A stretch of DNA of 64,000 nt from Vibrio sp. 16 (GCF_963681195.1 NZ_OY808997.1:2480001-2544000), one strand, 5' to 3'; shown: positions 14,676 to 25,325, numbered from the stretch's first letter. A program made the numbers and translations. Notes: generated by a model from the sequence alone, not told the origin.

Positions 14676-15557
14676 TTAGCTCTCTAGCTTGGCAATCAGT
14701 TGCTCTAATTTGTGAGGCTCATCAAGACTAATCGTCACTTTCGACTTTCCGCTAGGGTTTCGGACAATAGCAACTTTACCCCCGAGCATTACACTCAATT
14801 TTTGTGACAATTCTTGTATCTCCACATCTTGAGGAGCATTTTTATCTTCAACTGCCGGTTGCAGACATTTTTTTACAAGTTGTTCCGTTTGACGAACCGT
14901 TAATTGCTTCTTGGCCACTTGTTGGGCAACTTCGATTTGTTGTTCGCCCTCAAGAGCTAGCAGTGCTCGAGCATGCCCCATATCGAGCAAATTGTCTGAA
15001 ACCAAACCTTTTACGTCATTTTCTAACTGATTAAGACGTAATATGTTGCTGACAGCCGCTCGAGACTTACCTATCACATCAGCGACCTGCTGATGAGTCA
15101 GTGAGAATTCTGTTTGCAAACGCTCAAGCGCAACCGCCTCTTCAATCACGTTGAGATCTTCGCGTTGAATGTTTTCGATCAATGCCATCGCGATCGCCGC
15201 GCGATCTTCCACATTTTTGATCACACAAGGCACTTGTTTTAGACCCGCTTTCCGCGCCGCACGCCAGCGCCGTTCACCCGCGATAATCTCAAATTTGTCG
15301 TGTTCAACCTGACGAACGACAATCGGCTGGATAATGCCTTGGGATTCAATCGACGCTGCCAACTCCTCTAGTGCCTCAGGTGACATATCTTTGCGTGGTT
15401 GATAAACGCCAGGCTTAAGACTGTTGATGCTTAAGTCGGTCAATTCACCTTCAGATGAGAGCTGTTGACTCTGGAGCGCATTTTGCTGTTTTTCACGCGC
15501 TAGCGAACTAGTCGAAAGCAGAGCATCAAGCCCTTTACCCAAACCACGTTTAGACAT
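14676..15557 (-). CDS. parB: Chromosome partitioning protein ParB
   Basis: A 293-residue CTP-dependent DNA clamp that loads on parS sites near the origin. The N-terminal KRGLGKGLDALL segment (ParA contact), the GERRWRAA motif of the ParB/Srx CTP-binding domain and the helix-turn-helix LTHQQVADVIGKSRAAVSN are all visible, with a C-terminal dimerisation region. It lies 23 bases after parA in the conserved rsmG-parA-parB order near oriC. Confidence 0.96.
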   Translation of the reverse strand: MSKRGLGKGLDALLSTSSLAREKQQNALQSQQLSSEGELTDLSINSLKPGVYQPRKDMSPEALEELAASIESQGIIQPIVVRQVEHDKFEIIAGERRWRAARKAGLKQVPCVIKNVEDRAAIAMALIENIQREDLNVIEEAVALERLQTEFSLTHQQVADVIGKSRAAVSNILRLNQLENDVKGLVSDNLLDMGHARALLALEGEQQIEVAQQVAKKQLTVRQTEQLVKKCLQPAVEDKNAPQDVEIQELSQKLSVMLGGKVAIVRNPSGKSKVTISLDEPHKLEQLIAKLES

Positions 15558-15580
15558 GAGACGGAGTTCCTTTGGTTGGT

Positions 15581-16354
15581 TTATGCAGGTACTTCTTCAC
15601 GGCGAAGCATTTCGCCAGCAAGCGCGAGATAGGCTTTTGCGCCTGCAGAGTATTTGTCGTAGTACATGGCTGGTTTGCCATGGCTTGGCGCTTCAGCCAA
15701 ACGAACATTACGAGGAATAACAGTGCGGTACACCTTGTTGCCAAAGTGCTTCTTCAGTTGATCGGACACTTCATTCGAGAGCCGATTGCGAGGGTCATAC
15801 ATGGTGCGCAGCAACCCTTCAATCTTTAGGTTCTCATTCACCACGGCCGCAAGTTTACTGATTGTGTCCATTAACGCCGTTAAACCTTCTAATGCAAAGT
15901 ACTCACACTGCATAGGAACCAAGACCGAATCCGCTGCGGCCATGGCATTGATTGTAAGAAGGTTTAGAGAGGGAGGACAATCGATAAAGATGAAATCATA
16001 GTTATCGCGAACTGACGCAAGAGCGTGCTTTAGGCGTACTTCTCGAGCGAAGACTTCCATTAGCTTGATTTCAGCCGCCGTCACATCTCCGTTCGCGGCA
16101 ATCAAATCATAGTTTCCTGATGTGTTCGTACAGACCACTTCAGAAAACGGCACATCTTCGACGAGAAGTTCATAGGCAGTCGCATCGACTTGATACTTGT
16201 CAACGCCACTGGCCATGGTTGCGTTCCCTTGTGGATCAAGATCAATCACCAAGACTTTACGCTTAGTCGCAGCCATAGAGGCCGCTAAGTTGATACAGGT
16301 TGTTGTCTTACCAACTCCACCTTTCTGGTTGGCGATCGCTACGATTTTACCCAC
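15581..16354 (-). CDS. parA: Chromosome partitioning ATPase ParA (Soj type)
   Basis: A 257-residue deviant Walker ATPase. The signature KGGVGKTT is at 11-18, followed by VLVIDLDPQGNAT and FIFIDCPPSL. It forms a DNA-bound gradient that moves ParB-parS complexes. The short N-terminus without an extra DNA-binding domain marks the chromosomal class. It is part of the mnmG-rsmG-parA-parB cluster, 14 bases after rsmG. Confidence 0.96.
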   Translation of the reverse strand: MGKIVAIANQKGGVGKTTTCINLAASMAATKRKVLVIDLDPQGNATMASGVDKYQVDATAYELLVEDVPFSEVVCTNTSGNYDLIAANGDVTAAEIKLMEVFAREVRLKHALASVRDNYDFIFIDCPPSLNLLTINAMAAADSVLVPMQCEYFALEGLTALMDTISKLAAVVNENLKIEGLLRTMYDPRNRLSNEVSDQLKKHFGNKVYRTVIPRNVRLAEAPSHGKPAMYYDKYSAGAKAYLALAGEMLRREEVPA

Positions 16355-16368
16355 AATGGACCTCGCTA

Positions 16369-17001
16369 TTATTCCTTGCGCGATAAGATTACTAGATGAC
16401 GCTCACCTTCCAATTGAGGAACATTCAAAGCTTTGATGTCGGTCACACAACACCACTCAGGAAGTTCATCAATCTCACCCTGTGGTAATTGCCCCTTCAG
16501 TGCCAAAAATAGCCCTGTTTCGGCTTTTGGAAGGTGGTGACACCAACTTACCATATCTACCATAGATGCGAATGCTCGGCTCAGTACGGCATCAAATTTT
16601 TCTTGTGGTTGAAACTCTTCGACGCGACTTTGAATCGGCATCACATTTTCGATCTTCAGCTCATGGAGTGCTTGCTTGATAAAACGGATACGCTTGCCAA
16701 GGCTGTCGAGTAAGTGAAAGTGCTTATCTGGGCACATAATGGCCAGAGGAATTCCCGGAAGTCCAGGACCTGTGCCTACATCAATAAAGCGCTCACCTTG
16801 TAAGTGAGTGCTAACGATAATGCTATCTAGAATATGTTTCACTAGCATTTCTTCGGGATCACGAACCGAAGTCAAGTTGTACGCTTTGTTCCACTTATTG
16901 AGCATTTCAACGTAACCAACCAGTTGGTTACGTTGCAGTTCAGACACTTCTAAGTCAGTTTGCGCGATGAGTTCATCAAGCTTATTACGAAGTTGGCTCA
17001 T
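16369..17001 (-). CDS. rsmG: 16S rRNA (guanine527-N7)-methyltransferase
   Basis: RsmG (GidB) methylates G527 of 16S rRNA using S-adenosylmethionine. The 210-residue protein shows the SAM loop [14 protein letters not shown] and the family segment [10 protein letters not shown]. Its ATG overlaps the mnmG stop by one base (TAATG), indicating translational coupling. Confidence 0.96.
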   Translation of the reverse strand: MSQLRNKLDELIAQTDLEVSELQRNQLVGYVEMLNKWNKAYNLTSVRDPEEMLVKHILDSIIVSTHLQGERFIDVGTGPGLPGIPLAIMCPDKHFHLLDSLGKRIRFIKQALHELKIENVMPIQSRVEEFQPQEKFDAVLSRAFASMVDMVSWCHHLPKAETGLFLALKGQLPQGEIDELPEWCCVTDIKALNVPQLEGERHLVILSRKE

Positions 17002-18896
17002 TACGCGACCTCACCTTTTTTTAAAATGCCTTGCTTTTTCAAGTGAACCAGCAAAATGGAAATCGCAGCTGGTGTAATACCAGAAATACGAGAAGCAATA
17101 CCGATACTTTCAGGTTTCGCTTCCGTCAGTTTTGCGACTACTTCATTGGAGAGACCACTAACTTTGGAGTAATCCATATCGACAGGTAGTTTCGTGTTCT
17201 CATGACGCAGAGATTTTTCGATCTCATCTTGCTGTCGCTGAATGTAACCTTCGTATTTCACTTGGATTTCAACTTGCTCAGCGGCTTGTTGATCCTCAAG
17301 TGCAGGCGCAAAACGATCCAGAGCCGTGAGCTGTGAATAGGTCATCTCAGGACGACGCAGAAGATCTTCGCCACTTGCTTCACGAGACATTGGCGATTTT
17401 AGAATCGCATTAAGGGCATCGATACCTTCTGATTTAGGATTCATCCACGTTTCTTTCAGACGTTGACGCTCTTTTTCCATGTTGTCGATTTTTTCGTTGA
17501 AACGTGCCCAACGCGCATCATCAATCAAACCTAGCTCGCGAGCTTTTTCTGTCAAACGCAAGTCTGCGTTATCTTCACGCAACAAGAGGCGGTATTCTGC
17601 ACGAGAGGTGAACATGCGGTACGGTTCTTTGGTACCCATGGTAGACAAATCGTCAATTAGCACGCCCATGTAAGCTTGATCGCGACGTGGGCTCCAGCCT
17701 TCTTTACCTTGGCTGTGCAAGCTTGCGTTCAAGCCCGCCATCAAGCCCTGTGCAGCTGCTTCTTCGTAACCCGTTGTGCCGTTGATTTGGCCGGCAAAAA
17801 ACAGACCGCTAATAAACTTGGTTTCGTAAGTCTGTTTCAAATCACGTGGGTCAAAGAAATCGTATTCAATCGCATAACCAGGACGAACAATATGCGCGTT
17901 TTCAAACCCTTTCATCGAACGCACGATCTGAACCTGAACATCAAATGGTAAGCTGGTGGAAATACCATTTGGATAGAGTTCGTGAGTCGTCAAACCTTCT
18001 GGTTCAATAAAAATCTGGTGGCTGTTTTTGTCAGCAAAACGCATCACTTTGTCCTCGATCGAAGGACAGTAACGAGGACCAATCCCTTCAATCACTCCAG
18101 CGTACATTGGACTGCGATCAAGGTTGTTGCGGATCACTTCATGCGTACTTTCGTTAGTATGCGTGATGAAACATGGGATTTGACGAGGATGCTGAGTGCG
18201 TTGTCCCATGAATGAAAATACTGGTGTTGGATTATCACCATGTTGTACTTCCAACTCTGAGAAATCGACACTTCGAGCATCGATCCTTGGAGGTGTCCCT
18301 GTTTTAAGACGATCAACACGGAATGGGAGCTCACGGAGACGATCAGCTAGCGCGATCGAAGGTGGATCCCCAGCTCGACCACCTGAAGAGCTCTCCATAC
18401 CAATATGGATCTTGCCACCTAAAAAGGTGCCGACGGTAAGGACCACGGCTTTTGCTCGAAACTTAAGCCCCATTTGGGTTACAACACCTACAGCGGTGTC
18501 ATTTTCCACAATTAGGTCATCCACTGACTGTTGGAAAAGCGTTAAGTTGTCAGCATTTTCAAGGGCTTCACGAACATACGCTTTGTACAGAGCACGGTCT
18601 GCTTGCGCTCGAGTCGCTCGTACAGCTGGGCCTTTAGAGGCATTGAGCGTTCGAAATTGAATACCCGCATGATCGATAGCCTGAGCCATTAAACCACCCA
18701 TTGCATCGACTTCTTTGACTAGGTGACCTTTACCAATACCACCGATTGCTGGGTTACATGACATTTGGCCCAAAGTATCGATATTGTGAGTAAGCAAAAG
18801 GGTCTTTTGACCTGTCCGTGCAGATGCTAATGCGGCTTCCGTTCCTGCGTGACCGCCACCAACGACAATGACGTCAAAGTTTTCGTGATAGAGCAT
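17001..18896 (-). CDS. mnmG: tRNA uridine-5-carboxymethylaminomethyl modification enzyme MnmG
   Basis: MnmG (GidA) is the FAD-dependent partner of MnmE in making the cmnm5 group on wobble U34 of certain tRNAs. The 631-residue protein has the FAD-binding motif [17 protein letters not shown] near the N-terminus, [11 protein letters not shown], and the cysteine segment [11 protein letters not shown]. It begins immediately left of oriC and is transcribed away from it; mnmE, its partner gene, lies on the other side. Confidence 0.98.
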   Translation of the reverse strand: MLYHENFDVIVVGGGHAGTEAALASARTGQKTLLLTHNIDTLGQMSCNPAIGGIGKGHLVKEVDAMGGLMAQAIDHAGIQFRTLNASKGPAVRATRAQADRALYKAYVREALENADNLTLFQQSVDDLIVENDTAVGVVTQMGLKFRAKAVVLTVGTFLGGKIHIGMESSSGGRAGDPPSIALADRLRELPFRVDRLKTGTPPRIDARSVDFSELEVQHGDNPTPVFSFMGQRTQHPRQIPCFITHTNESTHEVIRNNLDRSPMYAGVIEGIGPRYCPSIEDKVMRFADKNSHQIFIEPEGLTTHELYPNGISTSLPFDVQVQIVRSMKGFENAHIVRPGYAIEYDFFDPRDLKQTYETKFISGLFFAGQINGTTGYEEAAAQGLMAGLNASLHSQGKEGWSPRRDQAYMGVLIDDLSTMGTKEPYRMFTSRAEYRLLLREDNADLRLTEKARELGLIDDARWARFNEKIDNMEKERQRLKETWMNPKSEGIDALNAILKSPMSREASGEDLLRRPEMTYSQLTALDRFAPALEDQQAAEQVEIQVKYEGYIQRQQDEIEKSLRHENTKLPVDMDYSKVSGLSNEVVAKLTEAKPESIGIASRISGITPAAISILLVHLKKQGILKKGEVA

Positions 18897-19022
18897 GAAC
18901 TGACCTCAGGTATTCAATCAAGCTATAGAAAGATAAAAGAGCGTTATTCTACCTTCTTTCACAGAGTGTGGAAACGCTTTTGAGACTTTTCATTTAAAGG
19001 CTTGAAAGACTTATATATATAA

Positions 19023-19064
19023 GATCTATATATATGATCTTTTATTAGATCTATTATTAGGATC
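19023..19064 (+). promoter_or_regulatory. DNA unwinding element with three GATC-headed 13-mers
   Basis: Three consecutive AT-rich 13-mers, each starting with GATC, begin at 19023, 19036 and 19048 (the last two overlap by one base); the third is GATCTATTATTAG, close to the E. coli right 13-mer. They correspond to the L, M and R repeats that melt during initiation. Confidence 0.88.
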
Positions 19065-19073
19065 GACGATCTC

Positions 19074-19082
19074 TGTGGATAA
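19074..19082 (-). promoter_or_regulatory. DnaA box R1
   Basis: Perfect consensus TTATCCACA on the minus strand, ten bases to the right of the unwinding element, the position of high-affinity R1 in E. coli. Confidence 0.92.
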
Positions 19083-19179
19083 CTCAAAAATGATCAACAA
19101 GATCATGGATGTTTTATGGATCGTAATCTGTGATCAGCCCTTGATCAGATCGAGGATTTCCTGAGATCAAATTTGATGG

Positions 19180-19188
19180 TTATACACA
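19180..19188 (+). promoter_or_regulatory. DnaA box R2
   Basis: TTATACACA on the plus strand, 106 bases after R1; this sequence and spacing match the E. coli R2 box. Confidence 0.9.
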
Positions 19189-19253
19189 GGGGTAAAAAAG
19201 GATCCGAGTTGTTATTGGGATAACTATAGGAAAGTCACTGGATTTGATCTAGT

Positions 19254-19262
19254 TTATCCACA
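19254..19262 (+). promoter_or_regulatory. DnaA box R4
   Basis: Perfect TTATCCACA on the plus strand, 74 bases after R2, at the right edge of the minimal origin. Confidence 0.92.
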
Positions 19263-19312
19263 GACCGAATGGTCGCTTTTTGACCAAGTAAACTTAAAAG
19301 TGGTGGGAGAAG

Positions 19313-19321
19313 TTATTCACA
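19313..19321 (+). promoter_or_regulatory. Additional DnaA box between R4 and mioC
   Basis: TTATTCACA fits the TTATNCACA consensus. It lies 51 bases beyond R4 and 41 bases before the mioC stop, outside the minimal origin. Confidence 0.75.
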
Positions 19322-19361
19322 GAGAGGAAATCAGAGCCGAAAAACGACTCTGAATTGGGGA

Positions 19362-19796
19362 TTAGAAGCGTTCAATATGTTCTAGTAACCAAGTTTCAGC
19401 TGCATCTTCGGGTACTGAGTGGCTGAGTACATCGATGGTTAAACAGTCAGTAATGGGGGCTGCACCAATATCTTCCAGAAGGTCATGGGCATGTTTTCCA
19501 GCGGCACAGAAGGTGTCGTAGCTCGAGTCACCAATCGCGATCACGGCATACTTAACCTCACTCATTTTAGGTGGTGTGTTTTGCAATGCGCTAATGAAGG
19601 GCTGAATGTTATCTGGATATTCGCCCGCACCATGCGTTGATGTGATAACAAGCCATGTCCCTTTGTTTTCAATATCGTTAATGTCTGGTTGGTTGTGGAT
19701 TGTGGTTTCAAACCCTTTCTCAATCAGAAGATCGCTTAGGTGGTCACCCACATATTCAGCTCCGCCTAAAGTGCTGCCTGTTATAATGTGAATCAT
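19362..19796 (-). CDS. mioC: FMN-binding flavodoxin-like protein MioC
   Basis: A 144-residue flavodoxin-fold protein with an FMN phosphate-binding loop ([11 protein letters not shown]) and the [12 protein letters not shown] and GDSSYDTFC loops. The start at 19796 follows AAAGGA; an upstream extension would run through the mnmE terminator hairpin. It is transcribed toward oriC as in E. coli. An imperfect hairpin at 19331-19353 follows its stop, but without a clear T-tract, so transcripts may enter the origin. Confidence 0.94.
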   Translation of the reverse strand: MIHIITGSTLGGAEYVGDHLSDLLIEKGFETTIHNQPDINDIENKGTWLVITSTHGAGEYPDNIQPFISALQNTPPKMSEVKYAVIAIGDSSYDTFCAAGKHAHDLLEDIGAAPITDCLTIDVLSHSVPEDAAETWLLEHIERF

Positions 19797-19817
19797 TGTT
19801 CGTCCTTTACTAAAAGA

Positions 19818-19839
19818 AGTGCGACCTAGAGGTCGCACT
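19818..19839 (-). terminator. Terminator between mnmE and mioC
   Basis: A perfect 9-bp stem AGTGCGACC/GGTCGCACT with a TAGA loop is followed on the minus strand by TTCTTTTAG. It lies 9 bases after the mnmE stop. Confidence 0.75.
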
Positions 19840-19847
19840 GTCGATGA

Positions 19848-21209
19848 TTATTTACCGATACAGAAAGAAGAGAAGATGCGGCCCAGTAGGTCATCTGAGC
19901 TGAACTCGCCAGTGATTTCACTCAAATGTTGCTGAGCGATACGCAGCTCTTCTGCCAAAATCTCCCCAGCCATATAGCCCTCAAGCTGCTGTTGACCAAT
20001 GTCTAGGTGTTCGGCTGCGCGTTCCAGTGCCTCTAGGTGTCTGCGACGAGCCATAAAGCCGCCTTCATTACCTCCAGCAAAGCCCATGCACTCTTTTAAA
20101 TGGCTGCGTAGTGACTCGACACCTTCACCCGTCTTCGCTGATAAGCGGATAAGAGTTGGAGCGTTGACATGACAAATGCCAAGATCTTCACCGGTTTGAT
20201 CAGCTTTATTGCGGATCACTGTCATACCAATGTTATCTGGTAGGCGATCAACGAAGTCTGGCCAAATTTCTTTTGGATCGGTGGCATCTGTGGTTGTGCC
20301 ATCAACCATAAAGAGTACGCGGTCCGCTTGAGCGATTTCGTCCCAAGCGCGTTCAATGCCGATTTTCTCGACTTCATCAGAGGCGTCACGCAGACCGGCA
20401 GTATCAATGATATGTAGTGGCATGCCATCGATATGGATATGTTCACGCAGCACGTCACGTGTAGTTCCTGCGATGTCGGTCACAATGGCCGACTCTTTGC
20501 CTGATAGTGCATTGAGCAGGCTTGATTTACCCGCATTCGGACGACCAGCGATAACCACCTTCATGCCTTCACGCATAATCGCGCCTTGGTTCGCCTCTTG
20601 GCGTACCGCACTCAGGTTATCAATGATGGCTTGCAGATCGCCTGCTACTTTTCCATCAGCCAGAAAGTCGATCTCTTCTTCTGGGAAGTCAATTGCCGCT
20701 TCAACATAGATGCGAAGGTGGATCAGGGATTCGACCAGAGTGTGAATACGTTGCGAGAACGCACCTTGCAGTGATTGTAGGGCGGATTTAGCCGCTTCTT
20801 CCGAACTCGCATCGATTAAGTCAGCAATGGCTTCTGCTTGAGCGAGATCGAGTTTGTCATTTAAAAATGCGCGCTCTGAAAATTCCCCCGGTCTTGCGGT
20901 ACGAATCCCCGGTATTTGTAGGATGCGTTTTATTAGCATGTCCATCACGACAGGGCCGCCATGACCTTGCAGTTCAAGGACATCTTCACCAGTGAATGAA
21001 TGCGGGTTCGGGAAGTACAATGCGATACCTTGGTCAAGTTGGGAGCCATCTTGCGAGGTAAAGGGTAAGTATTCTGCATAGCGTGGACGCAGTGTTTTCC
21101 CTGTTACTTCTTGAGCGACTTTCTCTGCCAGTGGGCCGGATACTCGAATAATGCCGACGCCGCCACGACCAGGGGCGGTTGCTTGGGCGACAATGGTATC
21201 TGTAGTCAT
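19848..21209 (-). CDS. mnmE: tRNA modification GTPase MnmE
   Basis: The GTPase partner of MnmG in wobble-uridine modification. From ATG 21209 it has 453 residues: an N-terminal formyl-THF binding domain ([17 protein letters not shown]), a central G domain with [22 protein letters not shown] and NKAD, and the C-terminal CIGK ending that carries the essential Cys. An upstream in-frame ATG at 21242 adds 11 non-conserved residues and was rejected. Confidence 0.97.
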   Translation of the reverse strand: MTTDTIVAQATAPGRGGVGIIRVSGPLAEKVAQEVTGKTLRPRYAEYLPFTSQDGSQLDQGIALYFPNPHSFTGEDVLELQGHGGPVVMDMLIKRILQIPGIRTARPGEFSERAFLNDKLDLAQAEAIADLIDASSEEAAKSALQSLQGAFSQRIHTLVESLIHLRIYVEAAIDFPEEEIDFLADGKVAGDLQAIIDNLSAVRQEANQGAIMREGMKVVIAGRPNAGKSSLLNALSGKESAIVTDIAGTTRDVLREHIHIDGMPLHIIDTAGLRDASDEVEKIGIERAWDEIAQADRVLFMVDGTTTDATDPKEIWPDFVDRLPDNIGMTVIRNKADQTGEDLGICHVNAPTLIRLSAKTGEGVESLRSHLKECMGFAGGNEGGFMARRRHLEALERAAEHLDIGQQQLEGYMAGEILAEELRIAQQHLSEITGEFSSDDLLGRIFSSFCIGK

Positions 21210-21281
21210 AGTTGTGCCTGTAGAATCTCGGTGCCATTGCATGGCAAATAAGTAATGTGATGAATTGTAATCAGCTCAAAT

Positions 21282-21308
21282 AAAAAAGGCGACCTTTTGG
21301 CCGCCTTT
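21282..21308 (-). terminator. Terminator after yidC
   Basis: Stem AAAGGCG..CC/GG..CGCCTTT with one mismatch and a TTTT loop, followed on the minus strand by TTTTTTATTT. It ends the rpmH-rnpA-yidD-yidC run. Confidence 0.82.
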
Positions 21309-21330
21309 GATAATAATTTCGCATTAAAGG

Positions 21331-22950
21331 TTACTTAGAGTGTAAGCCTTTTTTCTCCAATGCTTTGTAAATAAGCGTTTGTTGGATAAGCGTTACGATG
21401 TTCGATACTAGCCAGTATAGAACCAGACCTGATGGGAAGAACAGGAAGAAGAAAGTAAACATAACCGGCATAAAGGTCATGATCTTCTGCTGCATTGGAT
21501 CCGTCACGGTCGTCGGGCTCATCTTCTGGATTAGGAACATGGATGCACCCATCAGTAGTGGCAAGATGTAGTACGGGTCTTGCGCTGAAAGGTCATGAAT
21601 CCAACCGAAGAATGGCGAGTGACGTAGCTCAACCGATTCCATCAGTGCCCAGTATAGTGCGATGAAGATAGGCATCTGTAGGATAAGAGGAAGACAGCCA
21701 CCTAGTGGGTTCACTTTCTCTTTCTTGTACAGTTCCATCATTTCTTGACTCATGCGCTGACGGTCATCGCCAATACGCTCACGCATTGCTTGCAGTTTAG
21801 GTTGCAGCATGCGCATTTTCGCCATAGATGTGTATTGCGCTTTCGTTAGTGGGTACATGGCACCACGTACGATGAACGTTAAACAGATGATTGCCACACC
21901 CCAGTTGCCAACAAAGCTTTGAATAAACGAAAGCAGTGAGTGCAGAGGTTTCGCAATGAACCATAGCCAGCCGTAATCGACAACCAGGTCTAGGTTTGGT
22001 GCAACTTCAGCCATCTGGTCTTGAAGTTTTGGACCGACCCAAAGCGTTGCCGTCATTTGAGCGCTGTCACCGGTTGCGATGGTTTTGTTCGGCATACGAA
22101 CGCCGATATCGCCAAGATTGCCAATAACGCGAGTGTATAGGTTGGTGCCTGGCTCGTTGCGTGGAATCCATGCTGATGCGAAGTAGTGCTGGATCATTGC
22201 CGCCCAACCTTGACCATCTGGCAGGTTTAGAGACAAGTTACGATCTTGCATATCTTCGAAGCTGTATTTCTTGTAGCGCGTATCTTCTGTTGAGTATGCG
22301 CCACCACGGTAAGTTGGCATTGTGATGCTGCCACCAGCGTCAAGAAGGTTTTGACGTAGGTGAGCGTACATACCGAATGTCGCGTTGTTGCCAGAGTTGT
22401 TCACAACGTTGTATTCAACGTCGATCGCGTAGCTGCCACGCTTAAGGATGAATGTCTTAGTGTACTCTAAGCCGTTTGCTGCGTATGTCATTGGAACGCG
22501 AAGTTCATCTTGGCCATCTGCTAGAGTGAAGCTATCCGTGCTGACTGCGTATGCAGGACGGTTAGTACTGCTTAGGTCGATACCTTGAGGGCCAACAAGG
22601 CCACTTTGAGCGATGAACTGGTGACCAGGCTCGTTTTTAAGTAAAACGAATGCATCAGCAGAATCCATCTCAGCCGAGTATTGGTTTAGATCTGCGTGAA
22701 TGACATCACCACCAACTGTATCAATCGACAGAGTCAATGCATCAGTGGTCACGGTAATCGTTTTAGCAGAAGCTTGCTGACCAGGAGCTGGATCTAGCTC
22801 GTCAGCAAAAGATGGGGCAGGTAGAGTACTGCTTGATTGAGCCTGCTCAACCGGCTGAGGCGTTGGGTTCTTTGCAACTTGCCATTGTTGGAACAATAGG
22901 AAAGAAACCAGTGCTAGCGCGATTAACAGGATATTACGTTGAGAATCCAT
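21331..22950 (-). CDS. yidC: Membrane protein insertase YidC
   Basis: A 539-residue insertase that places proteins such as F0c into the inner membrane alone or with SecYEG. It has an N-terminal anchor ([20 protein letters not shown]), a large periplasmic domain, and the conserved core helices including [19 protein letters not shown] with the groove Arg and [19 protein letters not shown] positively charged tail follows. Start 22950 was chosen because yidD stops at 22953. Confidence 0.97.
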   Translation of the reverse strand: MDSQRNILLIALALVSFLLFQQWQVAKNPTPQPVEQAQSSSTLPAPSFADELDPAPGQQASAKTITVTTDALTLSIDTVGGDVIHADLNQYSAEMDSADAFVLLKNEPGHQFIAQSGLVGPQGIDLSSTNRPAYAVSTDSFTLADGQDELRVPMTYAANGLEYTKTFILKRGSYAIDVEYNVVNNSGNNATFGMYAHLRQNLLDAGGSITMPTYRGGAYSTEDTRYKKYSFEDMQDRNLSLNLPDGQGWAAMIQHYFASAWIPRNEPGTNLYTRVIGNLGDIGVRMPNKTIATGDSAQMTATLWVGPKLQDQMAEVAPNLDLVVDYGWLWFIAKPLHSLLSFIQSFVGNWGVAIICLTFIVRGAMYPLTKAQYTSMAKMRMLQPKLQAMRERIGDDRQRMSQEMMELYKKEKVNPLGGCLPLILQMPIFIALYWALMESVELRHSPFFGWIHDLSAQDPYYILPLLMGASMFLIQKMSPTTVTDPMQQKIMTFMPVMFTFFFLFFPSGLVLYWLVSNIVTLIQQTLIYKALEKKGLHSK

Positions 22951-22952
22951 CG

Positions 22953-23216
22953 TTAATTGTCTCTGTCTTGTTTTTGGACTGGTGGAACGGGGTCGTATGT
23001 CCAACCCTTTTTATTTAAAGGGTTGCATTTTAATAGACGTTTGCTTGATAACCAACACCCTTTTACAAAACCGTGAGCTTTCAACGCTTCAATGGCATAA
23101 GTAGAGCAGGTTGGAGTAAAACGACAACGCGGTCCAAGAAGTGGACTAATAAAGCCTTGATAGAGTCGGACGAGGCCGATCGCTAACCGCGAGAGGGGCG
23201 AGACAGACGCTGCCAT
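22953..23216 (-). CDS. yidD: Membrane protein insertion efficiency factor YidD
   Basis: An 87-residue small protein with the UPF0161 motif [22 protein letters not shown], including its conserved cysteines. It overlaps the 3' end of rnpA by 34 bases and ends 2 bases before yidC, the usual arrangement. Confidence 0.95.
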   Translation of the reverse strand: MAASVSPLSRLAIGLVRLYQGFISPLLGPRCRFTPTCSTYAIEALKAHGFVKGCWLSSKRLLKCNPLNKKGWTYDPVPPVQKQDRDN

Positions 23217-23539
23217 AATTTATCAAACAGTTTAAACATTTCATCGTTGCTTAAATCTTGCGCGCTTTTCTTGGCAATAACAACAAAATCTTTGTTAGGA
23301 AGCTGATGTTGTTTGTTACGAAAGCTTTCGCGAGCGAGACGCTTGAAGCGATTACGACCAACAGCAGTTTTAATCTGTTTCTTCGGAACGGCTAAACCTA
23401 GTCTTGGGTGAGATAAGGAATTTTTGCGAGCAATGATAGTGAAATGAGGAGAGCCAGCTCGATGAGCTTGCTGAAAGACATTTTGATAATGCTCGGGAGT
23501 TAACAAGCGTAACTCCCGATTGAACGCGTACGTATTCAA
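23183..23539 (-). CDS. rnpA: Ribonuclease P protein component
   Basis: A 118-residue basic protein that assists M1 RNA in tRNA 5' processing. The RNR motif region [14 protein letters not shown] is clear. It follows rpmH by 12 bases and overlaps yidD, as in most bacteria. Confidence 0.96.
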   Translation of the reverse strand: MNTYAFNRELRLLTPEHYQNVFQQAHRAGSPHFTIIARKNSLSHPRLGLAVPKKQIKTAVGRNRFKRLARESFRNKQHQLPNKDFVVIAKKSAQDLSNDEMFKLFDKLWQRLSRPSRG

Positions 23540-23551
23540 AATAATCGAAGA

Positions 23552-23689
23552 TTACTTAGAAAGACGCTTACGGCCTTTAGCACGACGTGCGTTGATTGTT
23601 GCACGACCGTTCTTAGTAGCCATACGTGCACGGAAACCGTGAGTACGCTTGCGCTTTAGAACTGAAGGTTGAAAAGTGCGTTTAGACAT
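23552..23689 (-). CDS. rpmH: 50S ribosomal protein L34
   Basis: A 45-codon ORF that reads [19 protein letters not shown] at its start and ends KGRKRLSK, the highly conserved L34 sequence. It is too short for many ORF scans but unmistakable. First gene of the rpmH-rnpA-yidD-yidC cluster, with its own promoter upstream. Confidence 0.98.
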   Translation of the reverse strand: MSKRTFQPSVLKRKRTHGFRARMATKNGRATINARRAKGRKRLSK

Positions 23690-23803
23690 GGTTATTACCT
23701 TTACTGATCAGTAGTTTTAGGTCAATGTTAACCCGGCGTGGGTATACGAGGTCTTCTCTATATATAAAGAGGACAAACCGACGCCTCTCAACAAAGAGGC
23801 GGA

Positions 23804-23832
23804 ATTGTAATCACAGTCACACAAAGTGTCAA
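23804..23832 (-). promoter_or_regulatory. Sigma-70 promoter of rpmH
   Basis: On the minus strand a perfect TTGACA and TACAAT are separated by 17 bases, about 115 bases upstream of the rpmH start. The leader contains a 7-bp inverted repeat CGCCTCT/AGAGGCG (23782-23801) near the predicted transcript start. Confidence 0.8.
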
Positions 23833-23919
23833 TCTTTGTGCAAGCGCTAAATTCCGGCCGAGCGATTATACGTAGTGTGAGCAAAATCTCAAGGATCAAA
23901 CGATCCTCTTTTGTGATCT

Positions 23920-24657
23920 TTACTCTGCACCAACTTGTCGAAGGAATTTTTGTAAGCGAGGATCTTGTGGATTTCCAAAGATATCCTGTGGAGAACCTTG
24001 CTCAACAATGTGCCCTTCTGCCATAAAGATCACCCGATCGGCGACCTCTCTAGCAAATTGCATCTCATGAGTGACCACCAGCATGGTCTGATGTTTTGTA
24101 GCTAAGTCCTTCATTAAATTAAGAACTTCACCCACCCATTCAGGATCAAGTGCCGATGTTGGCTCATCGAAAAGCAGCAGTTCTGGTTGCAGCGCCATAG
24201 CGCGTCCGATACCCACACGCTGCTGTTGACCACCAGACAGCGCTGCTGGATAACTGTCACCCTTATCGCCTAAGCCAATATCATCAAGAATCTCTTGCGC
24301 GCGTTGAAGTGCGTCTGTTTTTTTCCAACCACGCACAGTCATCAGCCCTTCAGCGATGTTTTGTCTCGCGGTCATGTGGGCGAAAAGCGCATAGTTTTGG
24401 AACACAAAGCCTGTCTTACGACGCAAAGCGAGAACTTCGGCTTTGGTGTGATTTTCACTATCGACGCTGACATCATCAATCGTGATGACCCCTTTGTCGG
24501 CATTCTCTAAGAAATTTACTGTGCGAAGTAATGTCGACTTGCCTGTTCCGCTAGAGCCAATAATGACGATGATCTCACCTTGTTTTATCTCAAGGTCAAT
24601 CCCTTTTAGCACTTCAGTATCCCCGAAGCGTTTTCGAATATTGCTCAGTTTGATCAT
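23920..24657 (-). CDS. Amino-acid ABC transporter ATPase (GlnQ/TcyN type)
   Basis: A 245-residue ABC ATPase with Walker A GSSGTGKST, signature LSGGQQQRVGIGRAMA, Walker B LLLFDEPTSALDP and the H-loop VVTHEM. Sequence type is that of polar amino-acid importers. Its ATG overlaps the permease stop (ATGA), so the two are coupled. With the permease and binding protein upstream it forms a complete importer, probably for cystine or a related amino acid. Confidence 0.94.
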   Translation of the reverse strand: MIKLSNIRKRFGDTEVLKGIDLEIKQGEIIVIIGSSGTGKSTLLRTVNFLENADKGVITIDDVSVDSENHTKAEVLALRRKTGFVFQNYALFAHMTARQNIAEGLMTVRGWKKTDALQRAQEILDDIGLGDKGDSYPAALSGGQQQRVGIGRAMALQPELLLFDEPTSALDPEWVGEVLNLMKDLATKHQTMLVVTHEMQFAREVADRVIFMAEGHIVEQGSPQDIFGNPQDPRLQKFLRQVGAE

Positions 24658-25325
24658 CGTACGTACGCCTTATTGAGTTTAGCTTCTGCCCAGATTTGAA
24701 CACGAGTAAGGATAACCACCACACCCCAGTAAATAAGTGCAACCGCAAGAAACGCTTCAAAGAAACGGAAGCTTGATGATGCCTCCATTTGTGCTTTGGC
24801 CATAATCTCTGCAACGCCTAGCGTAAAGGCCAGTGACGTTGATTTGATCATATCGATGAAGTAGTTCATCAGTGAAGGCAAGGCCACACGAGTCGCTTGC
24901 GGCAAAATGACGCGACGCATCGCTTGTGTCGTCGTCATGCCAACTGAGAGGCTCGCTTCCATCTGGCTACGATCAATACCAATAATGGCAGCGCGAATAC
25001 TTTCTGCCATGTAGGCGGCGAAGTGCAAGGTCAAACCGATGACAGCGGCACTGAAAGCATCTAGCCCGACCATCCATGGGAAAATCTGTGGTAAGCCGTA
25101 GTAAAGCAAAAATAGCTGTACTAACAGAGGCGTGCCACGGAAGAAGCTGATATACAGCTGGCTCAGTTGATCGAGCACTGGAACCTTGAATACGCGGATA
25201 TTGGCGAGAATCACTGACAGTATTAAAGAGAAGATCAGACCCCAAACGGCCATCTCCATAGTTGTTCCCAGATACTTAAGCAGTATCGGCATCAACTCCA
25301 GCATGTAGTTAAAATCGAATCCCAT
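24654..25325 (-). CDS. Amino-acid ABC transporter permease
   Basis: A 223-residue permease of the HisMQ/TcyL class with the coupling motif MEASLSVGMTTTQAMRRVILPQA and typical GTPLLVQLFLLYYGLPQ region. Start 25325 has GGGA seven bases upstream; an earlier in-frame codon would run into the intercistronic hairpin. It lies between the binding protein and the ATPase genes. Confidence 0.93.
   Translation of the reverse strand: MGFDFNYMLELMPILLKYLGTTMEMAVWGLIFSLILSVILANIRVFKVPVLDQLSQLYISFFRGTPLLVQLFLLYYGLPQIFPWMVGLDAFSAAVIGLTLHFAAYMAESIRAAIIGIDRSQMEASLSVGMTTTQAMRRVILPQATRVALPSLMNYFIDMIKSTSLAFTLGVAEIMAKAQMEASSSFRFFEAFLAVALIYWGVVVILTRVQIWAEAKLNKAYVR

Larger units (their letters stand above)
19020..19321. 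other. oriC: Chromosome 1 replication origin oriC
   Basis: The mnmG-mioC gap (18897-19361) has the E. coli-type origin layout: an AT-rich unwinding region at the left, then DnaA boxes at 19074 (reverse), 19180, 19254 and 19313. The first three have almost the same spacing as E. coli R1, R2 and R4. Fourteen GATC sites lie between 19023 and 19249, about one per 16 bases, as expected for Dam/SeqA control. The bases left of 19020 hold only the mnmG leader. Confidence 0.95.

Noticed and set aside
23782..23801. CGCCTCT/AGAGGCG hairpin upstream of rpmH as a terminator for the ABC ATPase gene
   Set aside because: It is not followed by T residues on the minus strand and overlaps the predicted rpmH transcript start.
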